NCBI RefSeq assembly: GCF_003076275.1
Contig: NZ_CP029064.1
Coordinates: 2,056,501-2,120,500 of the forward strand
DNA length: 64,000 nt
Direction of reading: 5' to 3'
DNA from: Microbulbifer sp. A4B17
GTDB lineage: Bacteria > Pseudomonadota > Gammaproteobacteria > Pseudomonadales > Cellvibrionaceae
Part shown: in pieces, positions 38,507 through 47,072 of the stretch
Layout of the letters: each line of letters starts with the position of its first letter
Numbering within the stretch: position 1 is the stretch's first letter
Notes under the pieces: model-generated
What the model was told of the DNA's origin: nothing
The model's database searches: none
Seen by the model: the letters and a program-made list of their open reading frames with translations, nothing else
Program-made: the position numbers and the translations under genes

Positions 38507-40042
38507 TCAGTATTCGGTAGGTTCCACTTCCCCGGGGCGCCAGGTTTTTTCCAGCCAGGGCCCCAAAGGCCCATACAATCTCAGGATAACGAAAAAGCCT
38601 TTGTCGGGCAGAGTCTCCAACCAGTTTTTCTCCAACCCCTTTGGCGCCTTGGGCCCAAAATAGATGTCGTAGGACCCATCAGAATTTTGCTGGACACCTT
38701 TCGACTGGCTGCTGACGGCAGGGAAGGGCTGGCTGGTTTTTAGCATTGAGCGAGTTTGACTGTCGTAGATATTTACCGCCCAAAAGGCATTAACAGGGAC
38801 ATCGGGTGGTAGGTGCAACTTGTATTTTTTAGAGCCATCAAATGGCTCTTTATTCTCATCGACAAAAGCTATGGCGTAATCAGAGCCTTTGCCGGGCTCA
38901 ATCGCTGTCATTGCCGGGCTGACGCCCGTGTAGGGATAAAAGTAACTTACTCTTGCGTCACTGTTAATGGTTTTGCCATCTGGACCATTAAAGAAAATAT
39001 TTTTGCCGGGAAACGCCATTACCCAGGCACTATCTGTGCCTGGGTAGATTTTGATATCTGAGAGAGATTTGTCTGTCCGTGGATACCAGACAATTGACCG
39101 GGCAATACCATTACCGATAGAGACTGCATCTGTCAGGATTTTGGTCATCCTTTCGTCAGGGCTGAATGCTTTTCCTTTCTCGATACCTATAGAGGCGAAG
39201 AGTCCTCGTGTTTCTGGGTTCAGCATACCAACCCACTCATATTGAACGACCTCATTTAAATGTTTGTAAAATTTATAATCATTGGGGTGGATAGTATTAA
39301 AGGCCTTTCCCGAGGCGCTGATGAAGACCATTCTCGGCGGGTTGCCTTTTTGGGATAGGGGATAAATCCTCAATTTATCTTTGACATTTTGTACTGCCTC
39401 CTGCAAAGGTTGGCTGCTTGGAGAACGCATAAATACCCATAAGCGATAAGAGCGGGGATAAATGGGAAAGTAACCGAACGGGATATTGCCTTTGTAGTCC
39501 GGGGGCAGTACCAGGAACTTGCCACCGCGGCCTTTATCTGGCCCCGAGGAGCCGATATCCTCTACAAAGCGAAACCAGGCGTCGTTAAATGCGCCCATAA
39601 CGTTCGGCGGTGTATGAAATACGGTTGGCCCGTCCCGTTTCAAGTCTAAAAAAGCCAGCGTATAAATAGTCGAAGTATTGCCAGTGAGAAAAAGAGACTC
39701 AGAGTTCATAAGCCGATCAAAAATCAGTACCTCATGGGCCGACTTGGCGCCCAGCCCTCTTCCGCCTTTCATTAAGGCATGGACTGAAGCTCCCTGAATC
39801 CCTTTAAGGAAACTATCCACTGCGCGCATATGATCTAAATAGTCGTACAGTTTCTCCGCTGTCTGAGGGTAGGGAGCTCCATCACGGAATTCCAGTGTAC
39901 CAATACTGCTATCTACTTTGTCTGGCGTACTGATAGATTTCAGTGTCTCTGAACTTACATTGGCGCAAATAGGCTGTGAGTAATTCAACAGTAATAACAT
40001 TCCAGCTGATCCAATTGCGCACTGAAGTAAGCGAATCAACAT
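38507..40042 (-). CDS. DUF1254/DUF1214 exported protein
   Basis: A 511-residue protein with a signal peptide (about 1-28, ending YSQPICA) and the two domains that define this family. DUF1254 covers about 60-190 (RAVDSFLKGIQGAS, LFLTGNTSTIYTLAFLDLKRDGPTVFHTPP). DUF1214 covers about 370-495 (GVSPAMTAI, FWAVNIYDSQTRSML, PKGLEKNWLETLPDKGFFVILRLYGP). Members are widespread in bacteria and fungi; no reaction is established to my knowledge. It is a single gene in the stretch before the biosynthetic operon. Confidence 0.88.
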   Translation of the reverse strand: MLIRLLQCAIGSAGMLLLLNYSQPICANVSSETLKSISTPDKVDSSIGTLEFRDGAPYPQTAEKLYDYLDHMRAVDSFLKGIQGASVHALMKGGRGLGAKSAHEVLIFDRLMNSESLFLTGNTSTIYTLAFLDLKRDGPTVFHTPPNVMGAFNDAWFRFVEDIGSSGPDKGRGGKFLVLPPDYKGNIPFGYFPIYPRSYRLWVFMRSPSSQPLQEAVQNVKDKLRIYPLSQKGNPPRMVFISASGKAFNTIHPNDYKFYKHLNEVVQYEWVGMLNPETRGLFASIGIEKGKAFSPDERMTKILTDAVSIGNGIARSIVWYPRTDKSLSDIKIYPGTDSAWVMAFPGKNIFFNGPDGKTINSDARVSYFYPYTGVSPAMTAIEPGKGSDYAIAFVDENKEPFDGSKKYKLHLPPDVPVNAFWAVNIYDSQTRSMLKTSQPFPAVSSQSKGVQQNSDGSYDIYFGPKAPKGLEKNWLETLPDKGFFVILRLYGPLGPWLEKTWRPGEVEPTEY

Positions 40043-40932
40043 AGCTACCCCTATATGAAGGCGTTTGTGATACGTAAGTGTGTGGTATTGTTTCCTCTCT
40101 TAGCGTTATATCGTGCCAATTTTTTGTGTTAGATGCCGATGATGCAGTAAGAGAGCTTTAGCCATATGGCTGGTAACCACAGCGGTAACTCCTGCTTAAG
40201 TCAGGAGGCTAAAGATGATGGCGTAAAAAATCATTCTTGTTGTAACAATTAGTCTACCGGAAAATATTTAGCCGCTATGGATTGGGTTAAGCGCTCTCCT
40301 GCTCCAGATATCAGATAAAGCAGGGGCCACAATAAAATTCTGATCAAACCTTCCTGTTGTCGAATTTATTTTGCCAGTTCGGCCCTAAAAATTCTTTTGG
40401 GGCTCTATGAAGTGCCTGGTTTTTGTGAAAAGAAGCTCTCTGCACAGATTGCACAGAGAAATTCCCTCCTCATTAATAAATTAGATAAATTTTGAATATT
40501 TATATTTTTGGCTATGTGACCAGTCGGTTCGGTGGAAACTGTGCTGGCTGCGTCTTCTCAAGTGCCGAAAATATTTTCTTTTTTTGTGAGATTAAATTGA
40601 AATTAATTTCTACAATAATGGGCTGATTGTTATTTAATTTTCAATTTAATGATTTCCACTGAATGAAAAAAGGGTTTGTTCATTTTTTCACTTATTTATC
40701 TTTTGTGATACTTGTAATGTTTAGTCATGTTGAGTTGTTTTTATCAGGTCGGGTTGGTTTTAAAATTTTTTCATCGGTTGATAGAAATTTTGTCACAAGC
40801 TATTCAGAAAATGCTTGTCATTGTTGGGTCATCCGATTTATAAAATGATCGTCCCATGTAGCCGGTTTGAATAGTTTTTTTTGGGCTTATTCGGGCTAGA
40901 TCAAAAATCTTAGAATAATAAATGGACTAAAA
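40043..40932. other. Long leader region upstream of the biosynthetic operon
   Basis: About 890 bases, divergent between the DUF1254 gene and the 17-gene operon. It contains a candidate structured RNA (40156-40214) and a T-rich second half. A 61-codon frame (40663-40848) has no clear ribosome binding site. The operon promoter must be here, but I cannot place it. A stretch ATTTTTGGCTATGTGACCAG near 40510 is not diagnostic. Confidence 0.5.
40156..40214 (+). ncRNA. Candidate structured RNA, three-way junction shape
   Basis: An outer stem CTTTAGC/GCTAAAG (40156-40162 with 40208-40214) encloses two hairpins: GCTG...CAGC (40169-40183) and CTCCTG/CAGGAG (40189-40194 with 40202-40207). GGTAAC occurs twice in the interior (40172 and 40184). 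An alternative 12-base palindrome AGCCATATGGCT (40160-40171) competes with the outer stem, as a switch would. No known riboswitch class is recognised, and the strand is uncertain because the stems are symmetrical. Confidence 0.4.
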
Positions 40933-42408
40933 ATGTTTTCTCTTGCCAGCCTGTTCGAGAAAGTTGTGGAAAAATGTTGGCAAGGTCGTCTGGAAAATCT
41001 GGATGGCGAGGTTTTGACCGCGGCTCACTGTAAGGATGCGTGGCTCTCACTTACAAATGAAGAAGTTTGTTTCAGTGCTGGCGACCGCATTTTAGTGTGT
41101 ACGCAGTCTGAAATAGAGGCGGTCGCCATTATGTTGGCGGCGTGGAAGATGGGGTTGGTGGTTGTACCTGCAAAGGGGGATCTGAGCCATTCTTCAATTA
41201 AAATGATCGCCTCAGACTGCAATGCCAAGGCGATATGGCGTGCTGGAAAAATTGAGGCCTTGCCCGATTATCAGCAGGAATGCTCAGAGTTTGAAGTGTC
41301 TTCTACTCCAATAGTCACAGGCGTAGATCTGGCTCTGGTGATCTATACCTCAGGAAGTACTGGTAAGCCAAAAGGCATTATGCTTACCCATCAAAATGTT
41401 CTGACCTCCTTGGCCTCAATATCCCAATATTTGGGCCTGACAGCACAGGACAGAATTTTGTGCTTATCCCCTTTATCATTTGATTACGGTCTTTATCAGG
41501 TATTATTTGCGCTATATAGCAACTGTACAACCATCCTCTACGACAAACCATTTAACCCCATACAAGCCCTTAAAACGATTTCAGAGCGGGATATATCTGT
41601 TCTTCCGATCGTGCCAGCAATGGGGGCTGCCCTAGTGAAACTGGTGGGTTTGGTTAAACCTGATCTCAGCAATCTGCGCAGTATCACCAATACTGGGGGC
41701 CATTTATCTGAGTACATGATTCGCGCCTGGAAGGAGTACTGCCCAAGTCTAAATGTTTTCTCTATGTATGGTTTGACTGAGTGCAAGCGAGCCTTGTACT
41801 TGGAGCCAGAGCTTTGGGAAGAAAAGATGGGTTCAGTTGGCAAGCCGATCCCTGGCCTGGATGTGCGTATATTTATACCTCACTCCGAGGTCAGTAAATT
41901 TAGAGAAGCAAAAGCTGATGAGGTTGGTGAGCTTTATGTTCGTGGGGCGGCAGTGATGCAAGGCTACTATAACCCGGCCGCTCAAGGTGGTGCAGAAATC
42001 GTTCCGGGCAGATATCGGGACGACAATTGGTTGGCGACGGGAGACCTTTTTACTCGTGATCAGGATGGCTTTTTCTATTTTAAAGGGCGTTCAAAAGACT
42101 TAATAAAACAAGGTGGATTTTGTCTGTTTCCAAAGGACCTGGAAAATCATATCGATATGTGCCCTTTGGTGCATATCAATGCAGTCATCGGCACCAAAGA
42201 TAATCTCGAGAATGAAGTGGCTACTTGTGTTGTGGAGCTTCATGAGAATACTGCTGACAATCAGAAGCAGTTTCGCACTTGGCTGAAAGCGAACATGGAT
42301 ACTGACTACATGCCGAGAGATATCAGGTTTGTTGATGGAATTCAATTAAGCGCTAATAGCAAGGTCGACAGGAAGCGCTTAGAACAGGATTTACAAGTCC
42401 ATGCCTAA
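40933..42408 (+). CDS. Adenylate-forming ligase (amino-acid/acyl-ACP ligase), first gene of the operon
   Basis: Activates a carboxylic or amino acid with ATP and probably loads it on the carrier protein encoded downstream. 491 residues, normal for a stand-alone adenylation enzyme. Core motifs are visible: YTSGSTGKPKG (138-148), MYGLTE (278-283), the GDLFTRDQDGFFYFKGRSKD hinge near 375, and the C-terminal catalytic Lys in SKVDRKRL (Lys477). It resembles acyl-CoA/acyl-ACP ligases of exosortase-A loci and BtrJ-unlike ANL loaders; the exact substrate cannot be read by eye. It starts the operon after an 890-bp leader. The decarboxylase follows 92 bp later, past a hairpin. Confidence 0.88.
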   Translation: MFSLASLFEKVVEKCWQGRLENLDGEVLTAAHCKDAWLSLTNEEVCFSAGDRILVCTQSEIEAVAIMLAAWKMGLVVVPAKGDLSHSSIKMIASDCNAKAIWRAGKIEALPDYQQECSEFEVSSTPIVTGVDLALVIYTSGSTGKPKGIMLTHQNVLTSLASISQYLGLTAQDRILCLSPLSFDYGLYQVLFALYSNCTTILYDKPFNPIQALKTISERDISVLPIVPAMGAALVKLVGLVKPDLSNLRSITNTGGHLSEYMIRAWKEYCPSLNVFSMYGLTECKRALYLEPELWEEKMGSVGKPIPGLDVRIFIPHSEVSKFREAKADEVGELYVRGAAVMQGYYNPAAQGGAEIVPGRYRDDNWLATGDLFTRDQDGFFYFKGRSKDLIKQGGFCLFPKDLENHIDMCPLVHINAVIGTKDNLENEVATCVVELHENTADNQKQFRTWLKANMDTDYMPRDIRFVDGIQLSANSKVDRKRLEQDLQVHA

Positions 42409-42422
42409 AAATCTGAGTATAT

Positions 42423-42442
42423 TTAGGCGGATTCCCGCCTAA
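42423..42442 (+). terminator. Hairpin between ligase and decarboxylase (attenuator or processing site)
   Basis: TTAGGCGG ATTC CCGCCTAA forms an 8-bp stem, 14 bp after the ligase stop. No T run follows, so it may only attenuate or stabilise the upstream transcript. It sits in the largest gap inside the operon. Confidence 0.55.
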
Positions 42443-42500
42443 GACATAAAACGCTAACTTAATAAAAATATAAACGATACGTTTAACCCTTGGGGGAGTT

Positions 42501-43649
42501 ATGGGTGCACTGTCAGATGCGCTGGTTCAACAGTTGGGCCAAAACAAGAAACAGCTATCTACACCTTGTTATATCTATTCCGTTAAAACTGCTCACGATA
42601 ACTATAAGCAGCTGAAGGAAGCGCTGGGCACGGGATTGATATACTCTCTAAAAGCCAATAGTTGCCTTGATTTAATACTTCGTTGTGGGCACATCTTTGA
42701 AGACGGTATTGAGATTGCATCTATAGGCGAACTAAATCTACTTCCTAAAGGGAATAGCCCCCGATTTGTCAATAATCCATCGGCAGATAAGGCCTTTATA
42801 CGCGCTGCCATTGCGAGTAAGTGCCATTTAATTATAGACAACCTCAATCAATTAACTTTGGTTGAGGAGTTGAAGGCAAGGCGGCCAGTAAACCCCGTCG
42901 TTTTAAGGCTTAATCCCTCAATCTTGAGCCACTTTGATAGGAATCAAAAGGGCCTAAGAAAAGATCATTTTGGTTTCGACTGGAATGGCTGCCTTGAGGC
43001 TTTGGATTTTTGCAAGAAACATGAGATTCCAGTTTTAGGTTTTCATTTGTTTAGGGGCTCATATTCCTTTAATAAAGGTGCTTTCGATACTGCCAAAGTG
43101 GCCTTACAAGTTGTTTATGAGTTTGAAGAAATACTGGGATACCCTCTGTCATTAGCCAATCTAGGTGGCGGGTTTGACCCCAATTGGCGGGAGCAGGAGT
43201 TTGATTTTGAGCAATATAGAAATTTGATTGCTGAATTTCCTGATCATATCAAGGTGGTTCACGAGAGTGGTCGAGCAATTATGGGCTCAGCCGGTTATTT
43301 CGTCACGGAAGTTCGCTATATAAAGTCCATTAACGGTGACAAGTACGCCGTATGTGATGGGGGAATGGCCCAAAATTTCCTATTGGCAAAAACGGAAAGT
43401 ACCTTTAAACGATTCCAGCAACCTCATGTTTTACGTAATGGGACTCCTCTAAAGGGGAATGATGAGGGGCAGAAAGTCCTTTTAGTGGGCACTTCTTGCA
43501 ATAAGGAAGATGTGATTGGGGAAGTCAGCAATATTGACCTTCGAGAAGGGGACTTAGTCATATTTGATGGATGTGGTGCCTATAACGCAAGTTATACCGT
43601 AGCACCTTTCCTCAAGTTGCCGGCTCCGAACTCTTATCTGGTGGAGTAG
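42501..43649 (+). CDS. Fold-type III PLP-dependent decarboxylase (DAP/ornithine decarboxylase family)
   Basis: Decarboxylates an amino acid, possibly while tethered to the carrier protein. 382 residues. The PLP Lys is Lys51 in YSLKANS. GGGFD (222-226) and ESGR (255-258, usually EPGR) bind the phosphate. Cys333 in GTSCNKEDV is the second-subunit catalytic Cys, and GCGAYNASY follows. All active-site elements are thus present. Relatives acting on ACP-bound substrates include BtrK (glutamyl-BtrI) and VinO, and exosortase-A loci pair such a decarboxylase with an AMP ligase and ACP. That parallel makes an ACP-bound acidic amino acid a reasonable guess. GGGGGAG precedes the ATG. Confidence 0.87.
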   Translation: MGALSDALVQQLGQNKKQLSTPCYIYSVKTAHDNYKQLKEALGTGLIYSLKANSCLDLILRCGHIFEDGIEIASIGELNLLPKGNSPRFVNNPSADKAFIRAAIASKCHLIIDNLNQLTLVEELKARRPVNPVVLRLNPSILSHFDRNQKGLRKDHFGFDWNGCLEALDFCKKHEIPVLGFHLFRGSYSFNKGAFDTAKVALQVVYEFEEILGYPLSLANLGGGFDPNWREQEFDFEQYRNLIAEFPDHIKVVHESGRAIMGSAGYFVTEVRYIKSINGDKYAVCDGGMAQNFLLAKTESTFKRFQQPHVLRNGTPLKGNDEGQKVLLVGTSCNKEDVIGEVSNIDLREGDLVIFDGCGAYNASYTVAPFLKLPAPNSYLVE

Positions 43650-43652
43650 ATC

Positions 43653-44693
43653 ATGGAAATGCAATCGGTTGTAGGTGGTTTTGTTCTCAATCAATTATCC
43701 AGTATTTCACCAGTGCCCAGCACATTGAAATCGCTGTTAGAAAATTCTTGTGCTAGGCTATTCGATGCATCAATGATTATCGAAGATCCTTTGACAGAGC
43801 TTGCACCACTTAGGGAAGCTTCGGTTCAGCAGCCATTAGAGCAGTTTGAGCAGACCTTTGTTATCGATCAAATTATTGACACTGTCCGGGATGAAGGACT
43901 GGATAATCACTTTCACAATATGATCGGGCTATTTGGCTCGATTATGTTGAGCCTGACTGCTACAGATGATCAGCTTGCCCAGGTCAATAAATGGGTGGAG
44001 CAGGGGATTTTCGGCCACTTCCTTATGACAGACCCCGGCGGCCCGAGTCTTATGGGTTGGAAGACAGAGCTGGTTGAAACTGATAGCGACATGCTACTGA
44101 ATGTCGACAAAATCCACGGCATTGAGGCACATAAGCTTGGCTTTGCCATGGTAGTTACCAAGCAACCGGGAAGGCCTTTTCCCCTGACAGTGATGTTGCC
44201 GCCAGAACTCTGTAACCAACTACGGCAGAGTACTGTAGGAGAGCCGTTTTTAAATGACACCTTACAGCTGGGAAATTGTAAGGGTAAAGTATCAATTACC
44301 AAAGATATGTTGTTGAGTAAAGGTGGGTTGGGTAGCGTCAATCGATTTTTAACTCTGGTTCGCCCGCGCTTTGTCAAATCACTAATGCACTTTGTGCTTT
44401 GCCTACATGACTGTAAAGAAGCTCATTTAACCAGCGAAGATCAGGCTCATATAGAGTATCTAATTCATTTGTGTAATGAGCAGGTAGCTGCAACCACTTT
44501 CTCTATGCACAGTGTAAACCGTGTTCTGGCAACGAAATTTACCAGCAATGAGCTTTTGCTGAACCTGGTCTTGTCAGGAAAGATCAAATCCGTGAATCGA
44601 CAGCGCGATCTGTTGGCTTTCACAAAAATGGAAGGCAGTTCATATCGGTGCTTCTTTGAGATATATAGCAAATTTAAGGGGCTGCGGGTATGA
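43653..44693 (+). CDS. Acyl-CoA dehydrogenase-like protein (divergent)
   Basis: A 346-residue protein with a diverged acyl-CoA dehydrogenase pattern: IFGHFLMTDPGGPSLMGWKTEL near residue 120 matches the flavin-contacting ...LTEPGAGSD...W.T region, and the C-terminus has LLAFTKMEGSSYRCFFEIY, resembling the YEGTSEIQ segment with its catalytic Glu. Many other family residues are replaced, and the N-terminal helical domain is shortened. It starts 3 bp after the decarboxylase stop and overlaps the next gene by 4 bp. It could oxidise a carrier-bound acyl group (as Bmp3/PltE oxidise prolyl-ACP) or act as a non-catalytic partner of the larger dehydrogenase in this operon. Confidence 0.68.
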   Translation: MEMQSVVGGFVLNQLSSISPVPSTLKSLLENSCARLFDASMIIEDPLTELAPLREASVQQPLEQFEQTFVIDQIIDTVRDEGLDNHFHNMIGLFGSIMLSLTATDDQLAQVNKWVEQGIFGHFLMTDPGGPSLMGWKTELVETDSDMLLNVDKIHGIEAHKLGFAMVVTKQPGRPFPLTVMLPPELCNQLRQSTVGEPFLNDTLQLGNCKGKVSITKDMLLSKGGLGSVNRFLTLVRPRFVKSLMHFVLCLHDCKEAHLTSEDQAHIEYLIHLCNEQVAATTFSMHSVNRVLATKFTSNELLLNLVLSGKIKSVNRQRDLLAFTKMEGSSYRCFFEIYSKFKGLRV

Positions 44694-45523
44694 GCCTGTA
44701 TTTACGATCTGCAGCTTTTATCCCTATAGAAGGTATCACTGTCTCATCCAGTAGTGATGTATCAACTGTCTTTAGTGATATTGCCAGGATTATCCGAAGA
44801 CAGACAGATAGTGTATTAGATGCTGCTCCAGAGATAAAAGATTCGCAAATAGATCGCCATTTTTTATGCTCTACCATGATTGAACTTCCTTTGAGTTCAT
44901 CGGCGATTAGTGAGCAGGACTTCAATTACGGTGATAATGCAAGAGCGCCAATTACCAGTTTTGTTAATACCTATGAATGTGCATCTTGGGGTTATAGCCT
45001 TCGACATTACCTGATACAAAATCCGGAATCGCGCTACTTACTGGTAAGTATTCTTGACGCCAATGTTTTAGATCTAACGTTTTGGCGAGAAAATGAAAAT
45101 TGGGGTCATAGTGGTTTTGGTCTCTGTACACTGTTGTTTGAAGTGCGGGATCTTGACAGTATAAACCTTAATGCATCCTGCACGATTACTTATAATACAA
45201 CTCCAGAATTTGCCACTGTCATCCGAAAAATGGCTGTTGGACGAGATGACCTGACTTTATCTTTGCCATTCTTTCCAGAGAATATTCGCCAGATTTTCTC
45301 CAAATTGTTGTCGGCCAATCAAAAGTTACCAGACTTGCACGATCGATGGGGGCATTGTTTTGGTAGTGATCCCTGGCTGAATATTATTTGCCAAGGCGCT
45401 GAAAAAGGCTTTGACAAGCAAGAAAATTTTCTGGCCTGTTCGATTGCATTGAATGGCTATTATTGCACTGTAGAAGTTACCGTTGATGAACAAAGTCACT
45501 TCTATCTAATGGAGGCCGCGTGA
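44690..45523 (+). CDS. Degenerate thiolase-fold (KAS III-like) protein
   Basis: A 277-residue protein with the order of elements of a ketoacyl synthase III, heavily diverged. HFLCSTMIELPLSSSA (57-72) sits where KAS III has its II..T strand. YECASWGYSLRHYLI (95-109, Cys97) is at the nucleophile position, followed by YLLVSILDANVLDL and HSGFGLCTLLFEV. Near the C-terminus GSDPWLNIICQGAEKG resembles the GN..sasIp..L block, and NGYYCTVEV the final strand. The catalytic His and Asn are not obvious. Assignment is by pattern only. It overlaps its neighbours by 4 bp on both sides (ATGA junctions). Confidence 0.45.
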   Translation: MSLYLRSAAFIPIEGITVSSSSDVSTVFSDIARIIRRQTDSVLDAAPEIKDSQIDRHFLCSTMIELPLSSSAISEQDFNYGDNARAPITSFVNTYECASWGYSLRHYLIQNPESRYLLVSILDANVLDLTFWRENENWGHSGFGLCTLLFEVRDLDSINLNASCTITYNTTPEFATVIRKMAVGRDDLTLSLPFFPENIRQIFSKLLSANQKLPDLHDRWGHCFGSDPWLNIICQGAEKGFDKQENFLACSIALNGYYCTVEVTVDEQSHFYLMEAA

Positions 45524-46050
45524 TGAAGACTGTTGAGCTATCAACGTGTCTCGAACGTAACCCCTATCCGGACACATTGAAATCCTGCTTAGCACAAATG
45601 CTGCCGTTGAGTACTGAGCAAGACTATCTTGCATTATCCAGCCTACCAGTTAATTCCAGCCCGGTACTGCTGAATCATTCGGAGCACTATCAATTGCTGC
45701 TGGATATTCTGCGATACTTTGAAGATTCTGAACTGGATATAGACTTAGTCTTGATAAAAATGCAGATGCCCGCTGGTGGGCGTATGCCAAGTGCTCTATT
45801 ACAAGACAGCGTTTTAATGCTTCATGACCTGGCAGGTGAAGAAGCGATATTGGTTGGAGATGGAAAACGATATATAGCTATTGAAGATAGCTTGGTTCGC
45901 CACCCATTTGAAGCGGGAACAAACCAGCTGAAAATCAGGTTGGCAGTGGATGTTGATTGCCATGATCTCTTAATTGAGGGACTTTCTAAACTACTTATCG
46001 AGTGCGGTTTCGGTGATATAACAATAAACACCATGGACGGGACAGCATAA
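45520..46050 (+). CDS. Operon protein of unknown function
   Basis: A 176-residue soluble protein without signal peptide or membrane segment. The sequence starts VELSTCLERNPYPDTLKSCL, has an acidic middle (DILRYFEDSELDIDLVL) and ends with a possible alpha/beta region (KIRLAVDVDCHDLLIEGLSKLLIECGFGDITIN). I recognise no family. Its position between two thiolase-fold-like proteins, with overlapping or 2-bp junctions, suggests they act as a unit. Confidence 0.72.
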   Translation: MMKTVELSTCLERNPYPDTLKSCLAQMLPLSTEQDYLALSSLPVNSSPVLLNHSEHYQLLLDILRYFEDSELDIDLVLIKMQMPAGGRMPSALLQDSVLMLHDLAGEEAILVGDGKRYIAIEDSLVRHPFEAGTNQLKIRLAVDVDCHDLLIEGLSKLLIECGFGDITINTMDGTA

Positions 46051-46052
46051 AG

Positions 46053-47072
46053 ATGTTTATTAAAAACCTATGGGTAGACAGTGGCGGGCAGGTTGATCGA
46101 TTACTTGATGCCTTGAGAGGACACCTGGATCAATATGATTTGTTACCAGAACTTATCTATGTAGTTTCTGCGGGTGAGGCTAATGTTCTACAGGATAGTC
46201 GGATTGTAGAGTTTATAGCAGACCTTGAAGATGGTGGGCATAATATTCGATTTGTTGGTAGCGCCTGCACCAGCTTCCATGCTGCAGTATTGAGTTTTTC
46301 AAAGTGTACTGAAGCCGAAGCTTTGATCTTAAATCTCGAACTGGGCAAAGAGCGGCAACAAGAGTGCCTGGATTCATTGGGAATTGGAGTTGGGCCTGAT
46401 CAAGATGGCTTAGATGTTCTTGTGGGGGCAGCGGCTACCTGGATCTGTCGCGAGTATTGTGAAACACATCTCTGTCAAATATCCAGCTGCGATATTCTCT
46501 CTCAAGCGCCATCATTATCTGGCGCACCAGATTTAGTAAAGAGTATTAAGCAGGTAATCTCAACCAACTCTAGTGATGATACTCGAGTAGTTTCCTTTGA
46601 TATCCGCTCGAAATGGGCTAAGGGGCTGCTGAAAGGGTTTTCGTATAGTGATAAGGCCTCATGGTTACCCAGTATCGAAGAGGACGGCTGGCACTACTTG
46701 AGTATTAAACCTCTCTCTGAATTGATCAGTTATTACATTGAGGAAAAGGTGACTGATCTATGGCTGTTAACTCTAGGGGGGGGCGGCAGGGTAGGTTGCC
46801 TGAAAATAGATATCCCTTCACCCAATTTTCAGGGATTTCTTTCAAGACTGGTAAATGTTGAGAAACTGGTGTTGGAAGACGCCTATATAGATTTTAGTTC
46901 CGCCCAGCACCTGGGTGACACTCTAGGCCAGGATTATCTTTCGCATATTCGTGAGGCATTAAGGTATCCCAAGAGGATTTACCGGGGAAGACACAACCAG
47001 ATATTTGACTGGGTATTAGGTGCAGGTAGTTGGCGCACGCTGTTGGAATATCAAGGAGCAAGACATGGATAA
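46053..47072 (+). CDS. Second degenerate thiolase-fold (ketosynthase-like) protein
   Basis: A 339-residue protein. GSACTSFHAAVLSFSKC (69-85, Cys72) resembles the nucleophile elbow of ketosynthases, with LIYVVSAGEAN before it and EALILNLELG and GLDVLVGAAATWICREY after it in the places of the family's core strands. LWLLTLGGGGRVGCLKID near 235 may be the second half's glycine strand. The usual HxxGT and NHG motifs are absent, so condensation activity is doubtful. It starts 2 bp after the previous gene and overlaps the following dehydrogenase by 8 bp. The family assignment is tentative. Confidence 0.45.
   Translation: MFIKNLWVDSGGQVDRLLDALRGHLDQYDLLPELIYVVSAGEANVLQDSRIVEFIADLEDGGHNIRFVGSACTSFHAAVLSFSKCTEAEALILNLELGKERQQECLDSLGIGVGPDQDGLDVLVGAAATWICREYCETHLCQISSCDILSQAPSLSGAPDLVKSIKQVISTNSSDDTRVVSFDIRSKWAKGLLKGFSYSDKASWLPSIEEDGWHYLSIKPLSELISYYIEEKVTDLWLLTLGGGGRVGCLKIDIPSPNFQGFLSRLVNVEKLVLEDAYIDFSSAQHLGDTLGQDYLSHIREALRYPKRIYRGRHNQIFDWVLGAGSWRTLLEYQGARHG

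Noticed and set aside
40663..40848. 61-codon frame in the leader of the biosynthetic operon
   Set aside because: A hydrophobic N-terminus is present, but the region is T-rich and the frame lacks a ribosome binding site, so a leader peptide cannot be claimed.
43653..44693. Reading this gene as an ordinary acyl-CoA dehydrogenase
   Set aside because: Too many family residues are replaced and the N-terminal domain is short, so only a divergent family relation is claimed.
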